Source: Paracoccaceae bacterium
GTDB taxonomy: Bacteria; Pseudomonadota; Alphaproteobacteria; Rhodobacterales; Rhodobacteraceae
NCBI GenBank assembly: GCA_003551745.1
Contig: PUNI01000398.1
Coordinates: 1-8,338 of the forward strand
Direction of reading: 5' to 3'
Length of the DNA: 8,338 bases
Positions 1 through 5,119 of the stretch are shown here, piece after piece. The position numbers and the translations under genes were made by a program. Numbering within the stretch: position 1 is the first letter of the stretch; every line of letters begins with the position of its first letter. The notes beneath the pieces are model-generated. The model was not told where the DNA came from. It was given only the letters and a program-made list of their open reading frames with translations, and made no database searches.

Positions 1-530
1 ACCTCGGCGCCATAGATCAGCGTGGGGACGTAGAGCGGCAGCACCAGCAGCGACAACAGGAGCCCGCCGCGGCGCAGCCCGACGGTGAGGGCTGCGCCGA
101 AGGTGCCGATGACGCTGAGCGCCGGCGTGCCGAGGGCGAGCGAGAGCACCAGCCAGCCGTAAGCGCCCTCGGGCAGGTTCAGGAGCACCCCCAGCAGCGG
201 CGCGGCCAGGGTGAGCGGCAGGCCGGTGGTCACCCAGTGGGCGGCGGCCTTCACGGCGACCACCGCCTCCATCGGGATCGGGGCGGTGGCGAGCAGTTCC
301 AGCGAGCCGTCCTCCCAGTCGAGCGCGAGGATGCGGTCGAGCGACAGCAGGCAGGCCAGCAGCGCGCCGACCCAGAGCACGCCGGGCGCGATGCGGCCGA
401 GGATGCCGGGCTCGGGGCCGACGCCGAGCGGCACCAGCACGGCGAGGATAAGGAAGAAGGCGAGGCCGAGGCCGAAGCCGCCACCGGCGCGGAAGGCAAG
501 GCGCAGGTCGCGCAGGAAGAGCGCGGTCAC
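1..530 (-). CDS. ccmB: Heme exporter protein CcmB, membrane subunit (3' end beyond window)
   Basis: CcmB is the membrane-embedded subunit of the CcmABC(D) ABC complex of System I cytochrome c maturation, which with CcmA drives release of heme-loaded CcmE in the periplasm. The 176 complete codons visible start with GTG at 530 and read [14 protein letters not shown], followed by hydrophobic segments at about residues 19-37, 48-65, 102-118, 125-150 and 157-174. The family hallmark [10 protein letters not shown] lies at residues 71-80, and [11 protein letters not shown], matching the conserved LPLYVP(V/T)LI(F/Y)G stretch, at 164-174. About 40 C-terminal residues should lie beyond the left edge, judging by the usual length near 220. 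The GTG overlaps the ccmA stop as GTGA (527-530), the arrangement expected for translational coupling of the two subunits. The identification is secure. Confidence 0.95.
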   Translation of the reverse strand, partial: MTALFLRDLRLAFRAGGGFGLGLAFFLILAVLVPLGVGPEPGILGRIAPGVLWVGALLACLLSLDRILALDWEDGSLELLATAPIPMEAVVAVKAAAHWVTTGLPLTLAAPLLGVLLNLPEGAYGWLVLSLALGTPALSVIGTFGAALTVGLRRGGLLLSLLVLPLYVPTLIYGAE

Positions 531-1162
531 GCGAAGGCCTCGTCGAAGCCGCCCGAAGCGGCGCGGGCGTGGGGCCCGCCGCTGCGGGCGCGGAAGCGGG
601 TGAGATCGAGGTCGCGGGCCTCGTCGAGGCCGAGCGCGATGTGGCTGGCGATGAGCGCGGTGCCCCCCGTGGCGAGATGGCCGCGCAGCACCCCGGCGAA
701 GAGCGCGACCGAGGCGGTGTCGAGCGAGACGGTGGGCTCGTCGAGCACCCAGACCGGGCGGCCGGTGACGAGAAGCCGGGCGAGGCCGAGGCGGCGCTTC
801 TGCCCGGCCGAGAGGTTCTGGGCGGGGCGGCGGGCGAGCTCGGCGAGGTTGAGCGCGGAAAGCGCAGGGGCGATGTCGGCATGGCCGTAGATCGCGGCCC
901 AGAAGCGCAGGTTCTCGGCCACCGTGAGGGTGGGTTTGAGCCCGTCGGCGTGGGCGGCATAGGCCATGGCGTCGGCAGGCGCCGAGACCGTGCCGGCGAG
1001 GGGCGGCTGCAGGCCCGCCAGCGTGCGCAGCAGCGTGGTCTTGCCGCAGCCGTTGGGGCCGCGCAGCACCAGCGCCGCGCCGGCCGCGACGGTGAAGGCG
1101 ACGCCCTCCAGCACGGGGATGCCGCCGCGCGCCACGGCCAGATCGCTGACGGTGAACTCCAT
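527..1162 (-). CDS. ccmA: Heme ABC exporter ATP-binding protein CcmA
   Basis: CcmA is the cytoplasmic ATPase of the CcmAB(CD) complex; ATP hydrolysis is used to release holo-CcmE from CcmC/D. The 211-residue product, normal for the family, shows Walker [10 protein letters not shown] (35-43), signature LSAGQ (117-121), Walker B VWVLDEP (137-143, catalytic E142), D-loop SLD (146-148) and switch histidine H174. The segment [14 protein letters not shown] around residue 71 has His where other ABC ATPases have the Q-loop Gln, typical of CcmA. The ATG at 1162 was chosen because [14 protein letters not shown] matches the family N-terminus. The open frame continues up to 1291 but encodes only low-complexity Ala/Pro/Arg sequence there. 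No Shine-Dalgarno sequence precedes this ATG (the bases are GCAGCCGGCC), which with the nearby -10-like element suggests a leaderless message. Confidence 0.95.
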   Translation of the reverse strand: MEFTVSDLAVARGGIPVLEGVAFTVAAGAALVLRGPNGCGKTTLLRTLAGLQPPLAGTVSAPADAMAYAAHADGLKPTLTVAENLRFWAAIYGHADIAPALSALNLAELARRPAQNLSAGQKRRLGLARLLVTGRPVWVLDEPTVSLDTASVALFAGVLRGHLATGGTALIASHIALGLDEARDLDLTRFRARSGGPHARAASGGFDEAFA

Positions 1163-1169
1163 GGCCGGC

Positions 1170-1198
1170 TGCCTAGCGCAAAGCCCGGGTGCCGAAAA
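1170..1198 (-). promoter_or_regulatory. Candidate ccmA promoter close to the start codon
   Basis: On the minus strand TTTTCGG (1198-1192) and GCTAGGCA (1177-1170) are separated by 14 nt; counted as hexamers (TTTTCG and TAGGCA) the spacer is 17 nt. They partly match the alphaproteobacterial housekeeping consensus TTGACGS-N10-14-GCTANAWC described in Caulobacter: 5 of 7 in the -35, but only the GCTA core in the -10. Transcription would begin at about 1162-1164, at or just before the ccmA ATG. This is a motif match by eye and remains tentative. Confidence 0.3.
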
Positions 1199-1227
1199 GA
1201 GCGGGGAAAGAGCGGGTGAAGAGCGGG
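1195..1227 (-). repeat. Three tandem 11-bp direct repeats upstream of ccmA
   Basis: Read on the ccmA sense strand, the 9-mer CCCGCTCTT occurs three times without mismatch (1227-1219, 1216-1208, 1205-1197), each followed by a variable dinucleotide (CA, TC, TT). The period is therefore exactly 11 bp. The array abuts and slightly overlaps the candidate -35 element of ccmA. Binding sites repeated once per helical turn next to a -35 are typical of OmpR/PhoB-family response regulators, but no regulator can be named from this sequence. The last repeat touches the hairpin at 1227-1266. Confidence 0.8.
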
Positions 1228-1266
1228 GTGCCGGCGCCTCGGGGGGCGCTGCCCCCGCTCGGCACC
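1227..1266 (-). other. Compound GC-rich hairpin upstream of ccmA
   Basis: An outer perfect 7-bp inverted repeat (GGTGCCG at 1227-1233, CGGCACC at 1260-1266) encloses an inner perfect 6-bp stem (GGGGGC at 1242-1247, GCCCCC at 1251-1256) with a 3-nt loop. The structure can form in RNA from either strand. There is no uridine tract after it, so a simple intrinsic terminator is not indicated. It sits between the G-quadruplex hairpin and the direct repeats. Confidence 0.6.
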
Positions 1267-1272
1267 GGCCGC

Positions 1273-1315
1273 GCCCCGTCGCAGCGCCCACCCGCCCGCC
1301 CCGCTGCGACGGGGC
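1273..1315 (-). other. 14-bp perfect hairpin with a G-quadruplex motif as its loop
   Basis: GCCCCGTCGCAGCG (1273-1286) and CGCTGCGACGGGGC (1302-1315) are exact reverse complements. The intervening 15 nt (1287-1301) read on the minus strand are GGGCGGGCGGGTGGG: four G-triplets with single-base loops C, C, T and nothing extra. This is a canonical, very stable type of parallel G-quadruplex motif, here held exactly at the tip of a long stem. The G-rich strand is the sense strand for both flanking genes, so read-through RNA from the tat-ATPase operon would contain the G-rich hairpin, while the complementary DNA strand carries an i-motif-like C-rich loop. Function is unknown; possibilities are transcription termination, mRNA 3'-end protection, or replication/recombination effects. 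Confidence 0.75.
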
Positions 1316-1326
1316 TGGAAGACGAT

Positions 1327-1376
1327 GGCCGCGGCACGGGGTCCGCGAGACCCCCGGCCGAGGCGTTCCGAAACGC
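1327..1376 (-). other. Two further hairpins in the ATPase-ccmA gap
   Basis: GGGGTC (1338-1343) pairs with GACCCC (1349-1354) around a 5-nt loop, and can be extended by GGCCG (1327-1331) with CGGCC (1355-1359) if a 6-nt bulge is allowed. Immediately beyond, GCGTT (1363-1367) pairs with AACGC (1372-1376) around CCGA. They belong to the run of hairpins that fills this intergenic region. No coding region is supported in it. Confidence 0.45.
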
Positions 1377-1388
1377 GATCGGGTGCGG

Positions 1389-1411
1389 CTTGGCGGCCCT
1401 AAGGGGCCAAG
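1389..1411 (-). terminator. Possible terminator hairpin after the ATPase gene
   Basis: CTTGGC (1389-1394) and GCCAAG (1406-1411) form a 6-bp stem, continued by CCC/GGG (1397-1399 with 1403-1405) after a 2-nt bulge and closed by a TAA loop. It is the first clear hairpin downstream of the ATPase stop on the minus strand, about 34 nt away. The palindromic GCGCGC-rich stretch at about 1416-1438 lies in between. No T-run follows, so it may instead be a 3'-end stabilising structure. Assignment as terminator rests on position only. Confidence 0.3.
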
Positions 1412-1444
1412 CGACGGCGCGCGGCGGCGCGCGGCCGCGACCCG

Positions 1445-2323
1445 TCAGCCCGGGGCGGAGAGCTTGAGGCCTTCGCGGCCGGCGAGATCGCAGAAGAACT
1501 GCCAGGCGACGCGGCCCGAGCGGGCGCCGCGGGTGGCGGCCCATTCGATCGCCTCGGCGCGCAGGCGGGCGGGCTCGATGCGCAGATCCCAGGCGGCGCA
1601 GTAGCCGTCGATCATGGCGAGGAACTCGTCCTGGCTGCAGGGATGGAAGCCCAGCCAGAGCCCGAAACGGTCGGAGAGGGAGACCTTCTCCTCGGTCGCC
1701 TCCGAAGGGCTGATCGCCGAGGAGCGCTCGTTCTCGATCATGTCGCGGGGCATCAGGTGGCGACGGTTCGAGGTGGCGTAGAAGAGCACGTTCTCGGGCC
1801 GGCCCTCGATGCCGCCGTCGAGCACCGCCTTGAGCGACTTGTAGTGCTGGTCGTCATGGCTGAAGGAGAGATCGTCGCAGAAGAGCAGGAACCGCGCCGG
1901 CGCCGCGCGCAGATGCCGCAGGAGCCGGCCGACCGAGGGAAGATCCTCGCGCTGGACCTCGACGATCTTCAGATGCCGGCCGTCCGCGCCGAGACGGGCG
2001 CGGGCCTCGGCCTGCACCGCCTTGACGAGGCTCGACTTGCCCATGCCGCGCGCGCCCCAGAGCAGCGCGTTGTTGGCGGGCAGCCCGCGCGCGAACTGGA
2101 GCGTGTTGGCGAGCAGCGTGTCGCGGGCCCGGTCGATGCCGAGGAGCAGGTCGAAGGGGATGCGGTTGACCTCGGCCACCGGCTCCAGCCGGTCGGGATC
2201 GACGTGCCAGACGAAGGCCTCGGCGGCGTCGAAATCCGGCGTCGGCTCGGCCGGCGGGCTGATCCGCTCGAGCGCTGCGGCGATCCGTTCCAGCGCGGTC
2301 GCGGTGCCGTCGAGATCCTTCAC
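1445..2323 (-). CDS. DUF815-family AAA+ ATPase coupled to tatC
   Basis: This is a 292-residue predicted ATPase resembling the DUF815 (Pfam PF05673, COG2607) family, whose biological role is not established. Residues 1-50 are a variable helical lead-in. The P-loop is GARGMGKSS (90-98), followed by Walker B FLLFCDD (145-151), a sensor-1-like [10 protein letters not shown] (181-190), an ENER segment (197-200), [11 protein letters not shown] (216-226) with a possible arginine finger, and a C-terminal helical lid ending in [14 protein letters not shown]. No membrane segment or signal peptide is seen, so it should be cytoplasmic. The GTG at 2323 is chosen because it overlaps the tatC stop as GTGA (2320-2323) and GAGG lies a few bases upstream; the frame remains open far upstream but only antisense-like sequence is encoded there. 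The coupling to tatC suggests co-expression with the Tat translocase, but a direct Tat role is speculation. Confidence 0.85.
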   Translation of the reverse strand: MKDLDGTATALERIAAALERISPPAEPTPDFDAAEAFVWHVDPDRLEPVAEVNRIPFDLLLGIDRARDTLLANTLQFARGLPANNALLWGARGMGKSSLVKAVQAEARARLGADGRHLKIVEVQREDLPSVGRLLRHLRAAPARFLLFCDDLSFSHDDQHYKSLKAVLDGGIEGRPENVLFYATSNRRHLMPRDMIENERSSAISPSEATEEKVSLSDRFGLWLGFHPCSQDEFLAMIDGYCAAWDLRIEPARLRAEAIEWAATRGARSGRVAWQFFCDLAGREGLKLSAPG

Positions 2324-3174
2324 GCGCCGGCCTCGTCGTCGTCGAGCAGACCCTCGGCGCGCAGCTCCTCGTCGCGTTTCTTCTCGACCCGGCGGACAAG
2401 GAAGATCGACACCTCGTAGAGTCCGTAAACGGCCGTGAAGAGGATGATCTGGGTGATGACGTCGGGCGGCGTGACCAGCGCGGCCAGCGCAAGGATCGCG
2501 ACCACGGCGTATTTGCGCACATCGGCGAGCCCGCGCGAGGACACGAGCCCCGCCTTGCCCATCAGCGTCAGAAGAACCGGCAGCTGGAAGCAGAGGCCGA
2601 AGGCGATGATGAAGCGGGTCGTCAGCGTCAGGTATTCGTTGACCGAGCCCTGGAAGGTCACCCCCGCCTGCGCCAGCGGGCTGAGCTCGCCGCTCGCCTC
2701 GTCGAGCAGCGCGCCGGGCTGCTGGAAGAGCAGGAAGAAGTCGAAGGCGAGCGGGGTGACGATGTAGAAGGCGAAGGCCGCGCCGAGGAAGAACATCGCC
2801 GGCGAGGCGATCAGGAAGGGCAGGAAGGCGCTCTTTTCGGTGCGGTAGAGCCCCGGGGCGACGAAGCGCCACATCTGCGTGGCGATCACCGGGAAGGCCA
2901 GCACGAACCCGCCCAGGAGCGAGATGCGGACGGCGACGAAGAAGCCTTCCTGCAGCTTGATGAGGATCAGGTCGCAGGGCTGACCCCGCCCGGCCAGCGC
3001 CCCGCAGAGCGGGTCGGTGAGGAAGTTGAAGATCGGGTTCCAGAAGAAGAAGCTGACGACCATGCCGCCGATGAAGGCGAGGATGGAGTAGATCAGCCGG
3101 GTGCGAAGCTCGGCGAGATGCTCGATCAGCGGCGCGGCGCTGTCGTCGATGTCGTCGCCACGCTCGTCCTTCAT
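2320..3174 (-). CDS. tatC: Twin-arginine translocase subunit TatC
   Basis: TatC is the multi-spanning core of the Tat translocase; with TatB it recognises twin-arginine signal peptides of folded cargo. The product has 284 residues, slightly longer than E. coli TatC. Six hydrophobic segments lie near residues 27-45, 77-99, 116-150 (containing the [17 protein letters not shown] block), 182-206, 221-236 and 240-260. Family signatures seen are HLAELRTRL (19-27) for signal-peptide recognition, [11 protein letters not shown] (104-114) containing the conserved loop glutamate E113, PLAFDFFL (141-148) and TPPD (235-238). The C-terminus is a charged cytoplasmic tail. The ATG at 3174 overlaps the tatB stop as ATGA (3171-3174), and the stop overlaps the GTG of the following ATPase gene, so tatB, tatC and the ATPase are chained. 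The identification is secure. Confidence 0.97.
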   Translation of the reverse strand: MKDERGDDIDDSAAPLIEHLAELRTRLIYSILAFIGGMVVSFFFWNPIFNFLTDPLCGALAGRGQPCDLILIKLQEGFFVAVRISLLGGFVLAFPVIATQMWRFVAPGLYRTEKSAFLPFLIASPAMFFLGAAFAFYIVTPLAFDFFLLFQQPGALLDEASGELSPLAQAGVTFQGSVNEYLTLTTRFIIAFGLCFQLPVLLTLMGKAGLVSSRGLADVRKYAVVAILALAALVTPPDVITQIILFTAVYGLYEVSIFLVRRVEKKRDEELRAEGLLDDDEAGA

Positions 3175-3788
3175 GTCCGGCGACTGTCATCGGGCCCGGC
3201 ATCGGCATCACGCGGCGCGGGCTCGGGAGCCGGTGTCGGGGCGGATGCGGGCGCGGGTTGCGGGCCGTCAGCCGGGGCCGACGCGTTTGCCTCGGCGGCG
3301 GAAGCGCCGGCATCGGCGTGCGTCTCGGTCCGGCCCGCGCTGCGGGCGGCCACCTCGGCGCGGCGGCTGCGGGCGGCTTCGGCGCGCTCTTCGGCCAGCG
3401 CTTGCGTGGCCGGGCCGCGCGGGCGCGGCTCGGGCGCCGCGCTCTCCGCATCGGCCTCGTCGGCCGCCGCCTCATCCTCCGGCGCGGGAACGGTCGACTT
3501 GCGCGCGGCCTCGCGCGCCCAGTGCTTCGGGCCCTTGGAGAAGGCGCGCAACTCGTCGGCGCCGAGATCCTTGCCCGAGGCGGCGTCCTTGAATTCGCGC
3601 GCCATATCCTTGACGCCGGATTCGTCGGCCGCGGATTCCATCGCGCGCTGGAACTCCCGCGCCATCGCGCGGGCCTTGCCCGTGAAACGTCCCAGGGTGC
3701 GGAACATGCCGGGAAGATCCTTCGGGCCGACGACGATGAGCGCCACGATCCCGATGATCAGAAGCTCCATCATGCCGATGTCAAACAT
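3171..3788 (-). CDS. tatB: Sec-independent translocase subunit TatB, long C-terminal tail
   Basis: TatB is a single-span membrane protein that forms the substrate receptor with TatC. The N-terminus [26 protein letters not shown] carries the conserved E8, one transmembrane helix (about 5-20), the hinge GPKDLP (21-26), and then an amphipathic helix (about 27-66) rich in basic and acidic residues. Residues from about 100 to 205 are a low-complexity Ala/Pro/Glu/Arg tail with alternating acidic and basic blocks, longer than in E. coli TatB (171 residues in total). The ATG at 3788 gives the exact family start. The gene lies 56 nt after tatA with a hairpin between them, and overlaps tatC by 4 nt. 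The MFDIG(x)xEL start separates TatB from TatA paralogues, and the neighbouring tatA and tatC support the call. Confidence 0.95.
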   Translation of the reverse strand: MFDIGMMELLIIGIVALIVVGPKDLPGMFRTLGRFTGKARAMAREFQRAMESAADESGVKDMAREFKDAASGKDLGADELRAFSKGPKHWAREAARKSTVPAPEDEAAADEADAESAAPEPRPRGPATQALAEERAEAARSRRAEVAARSAGRTETHADAGASAAEANASAPADGPQPAPASAPTPAPEPAPRDADAGPDDSRRT

Positions 3789-3814
3789 GGCGCGTCACCC
3801 CGAGCGCGATTGCA

Positions 3815-3836
3815 GGGGCCCTCTGGCGCGGACCCC
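3815..3836 (-). other. Hairpin between tatA and tatB
   Basis: In the sense RNA GGGGUCC (3836-3830) can pair with GGGCCCC (3821-3815), seven pairs including one U-G wobble, around an 8-nt loop. It starts 8 nt after the tatA stop and ends 26 nt before the tatB start. No U-tract follows. A structure here could protect the 3' end of a tatA message or attenuate read-through, which would fit the known need for TatA in large excess over TatB and TatC. The functional part is inference. Confidence 0.45.
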
Positions 3837-3844
3837 GGCGGACG

Positions 3845-4081
3845 TCAGACCTTGTCCTTGTCCTGCGGCGCCTGCGCCTTCTCCTGGGCGGCGGGCGTCA
3901 CGTCACGGGCTTCCTCGAGCGCCTTCTCGCCCTCGTCGACGCTGTCCTTCACGCCGCGCTTGAAGGCGGTGATGCCCTTGCCGACCTCGCCCATCAGCGA
4001 GGCGATCTTGCCGCGCCCGAACAGCACGAGCACGACGATCACCAGAAGGATCAGGCCGGGAAGGCCGATGTTGTTGAGCAT
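3845..4081 (-). CDS. tatA: Twin-arginine translocase pore subunit TatA
   Basis: TatA oligomerises on the TatBC-substrate complex to allow passage of folded proteins across the cytoplasmic membrane using the proton-motive force. The 78-residue product is normal in size: a short periplasmic start MLNNIGLPGL, one transmembrane helix (about 6-21), the hinge FGRGKI (21-26), an amphipathic helix (about 27-45, with the conserved AFKRG at 39-43), and an acidic, Gln/Lys-rich tail ending QDKDKV. The TatA-type FGRGKI hinge and lack of the TatB E8 signature distinguish it from its neighbour. The start at 4081 is backed by a strong Shine-Dalgarno AGGAG (4088-4092) 6 nt upstream. A 131-nt gap separates it from the upstream SDR gene, so tatABC-ATPase probably has its own promoter. 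Confidence 0.96.
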   Translation of the reverse strand: MLNNIGLPGLILLVIVVLVLFGRGKIASLMGEVGKGITAFKRGVKDSVDEGEKALEEARDVTPAAQEKAQAPQDKDKV

Positions 4082-4130
4082 GGGTCTCTCCTTTCGGCGG
4101 AGCCGCTGCTCCCTAGTCTCCGCGCAGTTC

Positions 4131-4158
4131 CATGTATGGCCTCGGCGGCCCGGATCAA
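4131..4158 (-). promoter_or_regulatory. Weak candidate tatA promoter
   Basis: In the SDR-tatA gap the minus strand contains TTGATC (4158-4153) and TACATG (4136-4131) with a 16-nt spacer, followed about 50 nt later by the tatA ATG. The -35 matches TTGACA at 4 of 6 positions and the -10 matches TATAAT at only 3 of 6. A second possibility is the ACTAGG element at 4113-4118. This is a by-eye suggestion supported mainly by the need for a promoter in this gap. Confidence 0.25.
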
Positions 4159-4194
4159 AGCCCCAATCGCGAGCGGGCAGGGAAATTTGCGTGA

Positions 4195-4211
4195 CCGCCG
4201 CGGCCCGGCGG
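4195..4211 (-). terminator. Short hairpin immediately after the SDR stop
   Basis: CCGCCG (4195-4200) and CGGCGG (4206-4211) form a 6-bp GC stem with a 5-nt loop, starting 1 nt after the SDR stop codon (4213-4215) on the minus strand. About 7 nt further on the sense strand reads AAATTT (4182-4187), the most AT-rich spot in the gap, but there is no real T-run. It may end the SDR transcript or reduce read-through into tatA. Confidence 0.25.
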
Positions 4212-4212
4212 C

Positions 4213-4992
4213 CTAGAGCGTGGCGTTGATCGCGCCGCCGTCGAGCAGCAGGTTCTGGCCGACAACGAAGCCCGCGTGCTGCGAGCAGAGGAAGGCGCAG
4301 GCGGCGCCGAACTCGGCCGGGGTGCCGTAGCGGCCGGCGGGAATGGTGGCGGCGCGGCGGGCGCGGGCCTCGTCCAGCGTGATGCCCTCGGCCTTGACCA
4401 CGGCGCCGTCGAGCGCATCGGCGCGGTCGGTCGCGTGGATGCCGGGCAGCAGGTTGTTGATGGTCACGCCGCGCCCCGCGACCTGCCGGGCGGTGCCGGC
4501 GACGAAGCCGGTGAGCCCGGTGCGGGCGGTGTTGGACAGTCCGAGCTGCGGGATCGGCGCCTTCACCGAGCCGGAGGTGATGTTGACCACCCGGCCCCAG
4601 CCGCGCTCCATCATGCCGGGCAATAGCGCCTGCATCAGCGCGATCGGGGTGAGCATGTTGGCGTCGAGCGCCGCGATGAAGTCGTCGCGCGACCAGTCGT
4701 GCCACATCCCCGGAGGCGGGCCGCCGGCGTTGGTGACGAGGATGTCGACCTCGCCCGCGGCCGCGAGCGCCCGCGCCCGGCCGTCGGGGTCGGTGATGTC
4801 GGCGGCGACCTCGGTGACCGAGACGCCATGGGCCGTGCGGATCGCTTGGGCCGTCGCCGCCAGCGCCTCGGCGCCGCGGGCGTTGATGGTCAGATCGACG
4901 CCGGCCGCGGCCAGCGCCTCGGCGCAGCCCCGGCCCAGACCCTTCGACGCCGCGCAGACCAGCGCGCGCCTGCCCCGGATGCCAAGATCCAT
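4213..4992 (-). CDS. Atypical short-chain dehydrogenase/reductase lacking YxxxK
   Basis: The 259-residue product has the Rossmann fold of classical SDRs: cofactor loop VCAASKGLGRG (12-22, in place of TGxxxGIG), D65 after the fourth strand (ADITD), NAG (88-90), the structural Asn in DANML (N112), NITSGS (137-142) with the catalytic-Ser position, and the C-terminal GQNLLLDGG (245-253) typical of FabG-like enzymes. At the active site, however, LGLSNTARTGL (150-160) replaces the YxxxK motif, giving S153 and R157 where Tyr and Lys are expected. I recall similar LGLSN(G/T)AR sequences in other proteobacterial SDRs, so this looks like a natural subgroup and not a local mutation. Start ATG at 4992 has GGGAGG 7 nt upstream. 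A GCTAAG element (5020-5027) could serve as -10. Substrate and reaction are unknown; it may be a non-classical reductase or a binding protein. Confidence 0.85.
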   Translation of the reverse strand: MDLGIRGRRALVCAASKGLGRGCAEALAAAGVDLTINARGAEALAATAQAIRTAHGVSVTEVAADITDPDGRARALAAAGEVDILVTNAGGPPPGMWHDWSRDDFIAALDANMLTPIALMQALLPGMMERGWGRVVNITSGSVKAPIPQLGLSNTARTGLTGFVAGTARQVAGRGVTINNLLPGIHATDRADALDGAVVKAEGITLDEARARRAATIPAGRYGTPAEFGAACAFLCSQHAGFVVGQNLLLDGGAINATL

Positions 4993-5046
4993 CCCATGTC
5001 CTCCCTCTGTGGCCGTCGCCGCTTAGCATCCGGCCGCGCCCGCCGG

Positions 5047-5065
5047 AAGCCCGGAGCACGGGCTT
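5047..5065. promoter_or_regulatory. Inverted repeat in the divergent SDR-usp intergenic region
   Basis: AAGCCCG (5047-5053) and CGGGCTT (5059-5065) are a perfect 7-bp inverted repeat with a 5-bp centre. It lies between two divergent genes, so neither transcript ends here. Its position directly next to the candidate usp -35 and upstream of the SDR leader suits an operator for a dimeric regulator. No regulator family is recognised from the sequence. Confidence 0.35.
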
Positions 5066-5092
5066 TCACCCCGCCGGGTTTCGCCCTAGAAG
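5065..5092 (+). promoter_or_regulatory. Candidate promoter for the universal stress protein gene
   Basis: TTCACCC (5065-5071) matches TTGACGS at 5 of 7, and CCTAGAAG (5085-5092) agrees with GCTANAWC except at its two ends, with 13 nt between them, inside the 10-14 nt range reported for Caulobacter housekeeping promoters. Transcription would start near 5099, leaving a leader of about 20 nt that contains the GGAGG (5110-5114) of the gene. Confidence 0.4.
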
Positions 5093-5119
5093 AGAGGCGG
5101 GCTTGCGCCGGAGGTGGGG

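Noticed and set aside
237..890. Open plus-strand frame of 217 codons opposite ccmA/ccmB
   Set aside because: Composition is Arg/Ala/Glu-rich low complexity, as expected for the antisense of a GC-rich gene; the opposite strand encodes clear CcmA and CcmB motifs.
1195..1227. CRISPR-like array from the regular 11-bp repeats
   Set aside because: Repeat units are far too short, spacers are 2 nt, and no cas gene is present.
1163..1291. N-terminal extension of CcmA to an ATG at 1291
   Set aside because: The 43 extra residues are low complexity and unlike CcmA family starts; they would also cover the direct repeats and hairpins.
2324..3475. Long upstream extension of the ATPase frame to an ATG at 3475
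   Set aside because: That part overlaps tatC and tatB in another frame and encodes Arg/Pro-rich sequence; the GTG at 2323 with the 4-nt overlap fits better.
3118..3963. Open plus-strand frame of 281 codons opposite tatB and tatA
   Set aside because: It reads through the complement of recognisable TatB and TatA and has no domain or ribosome-binding support.
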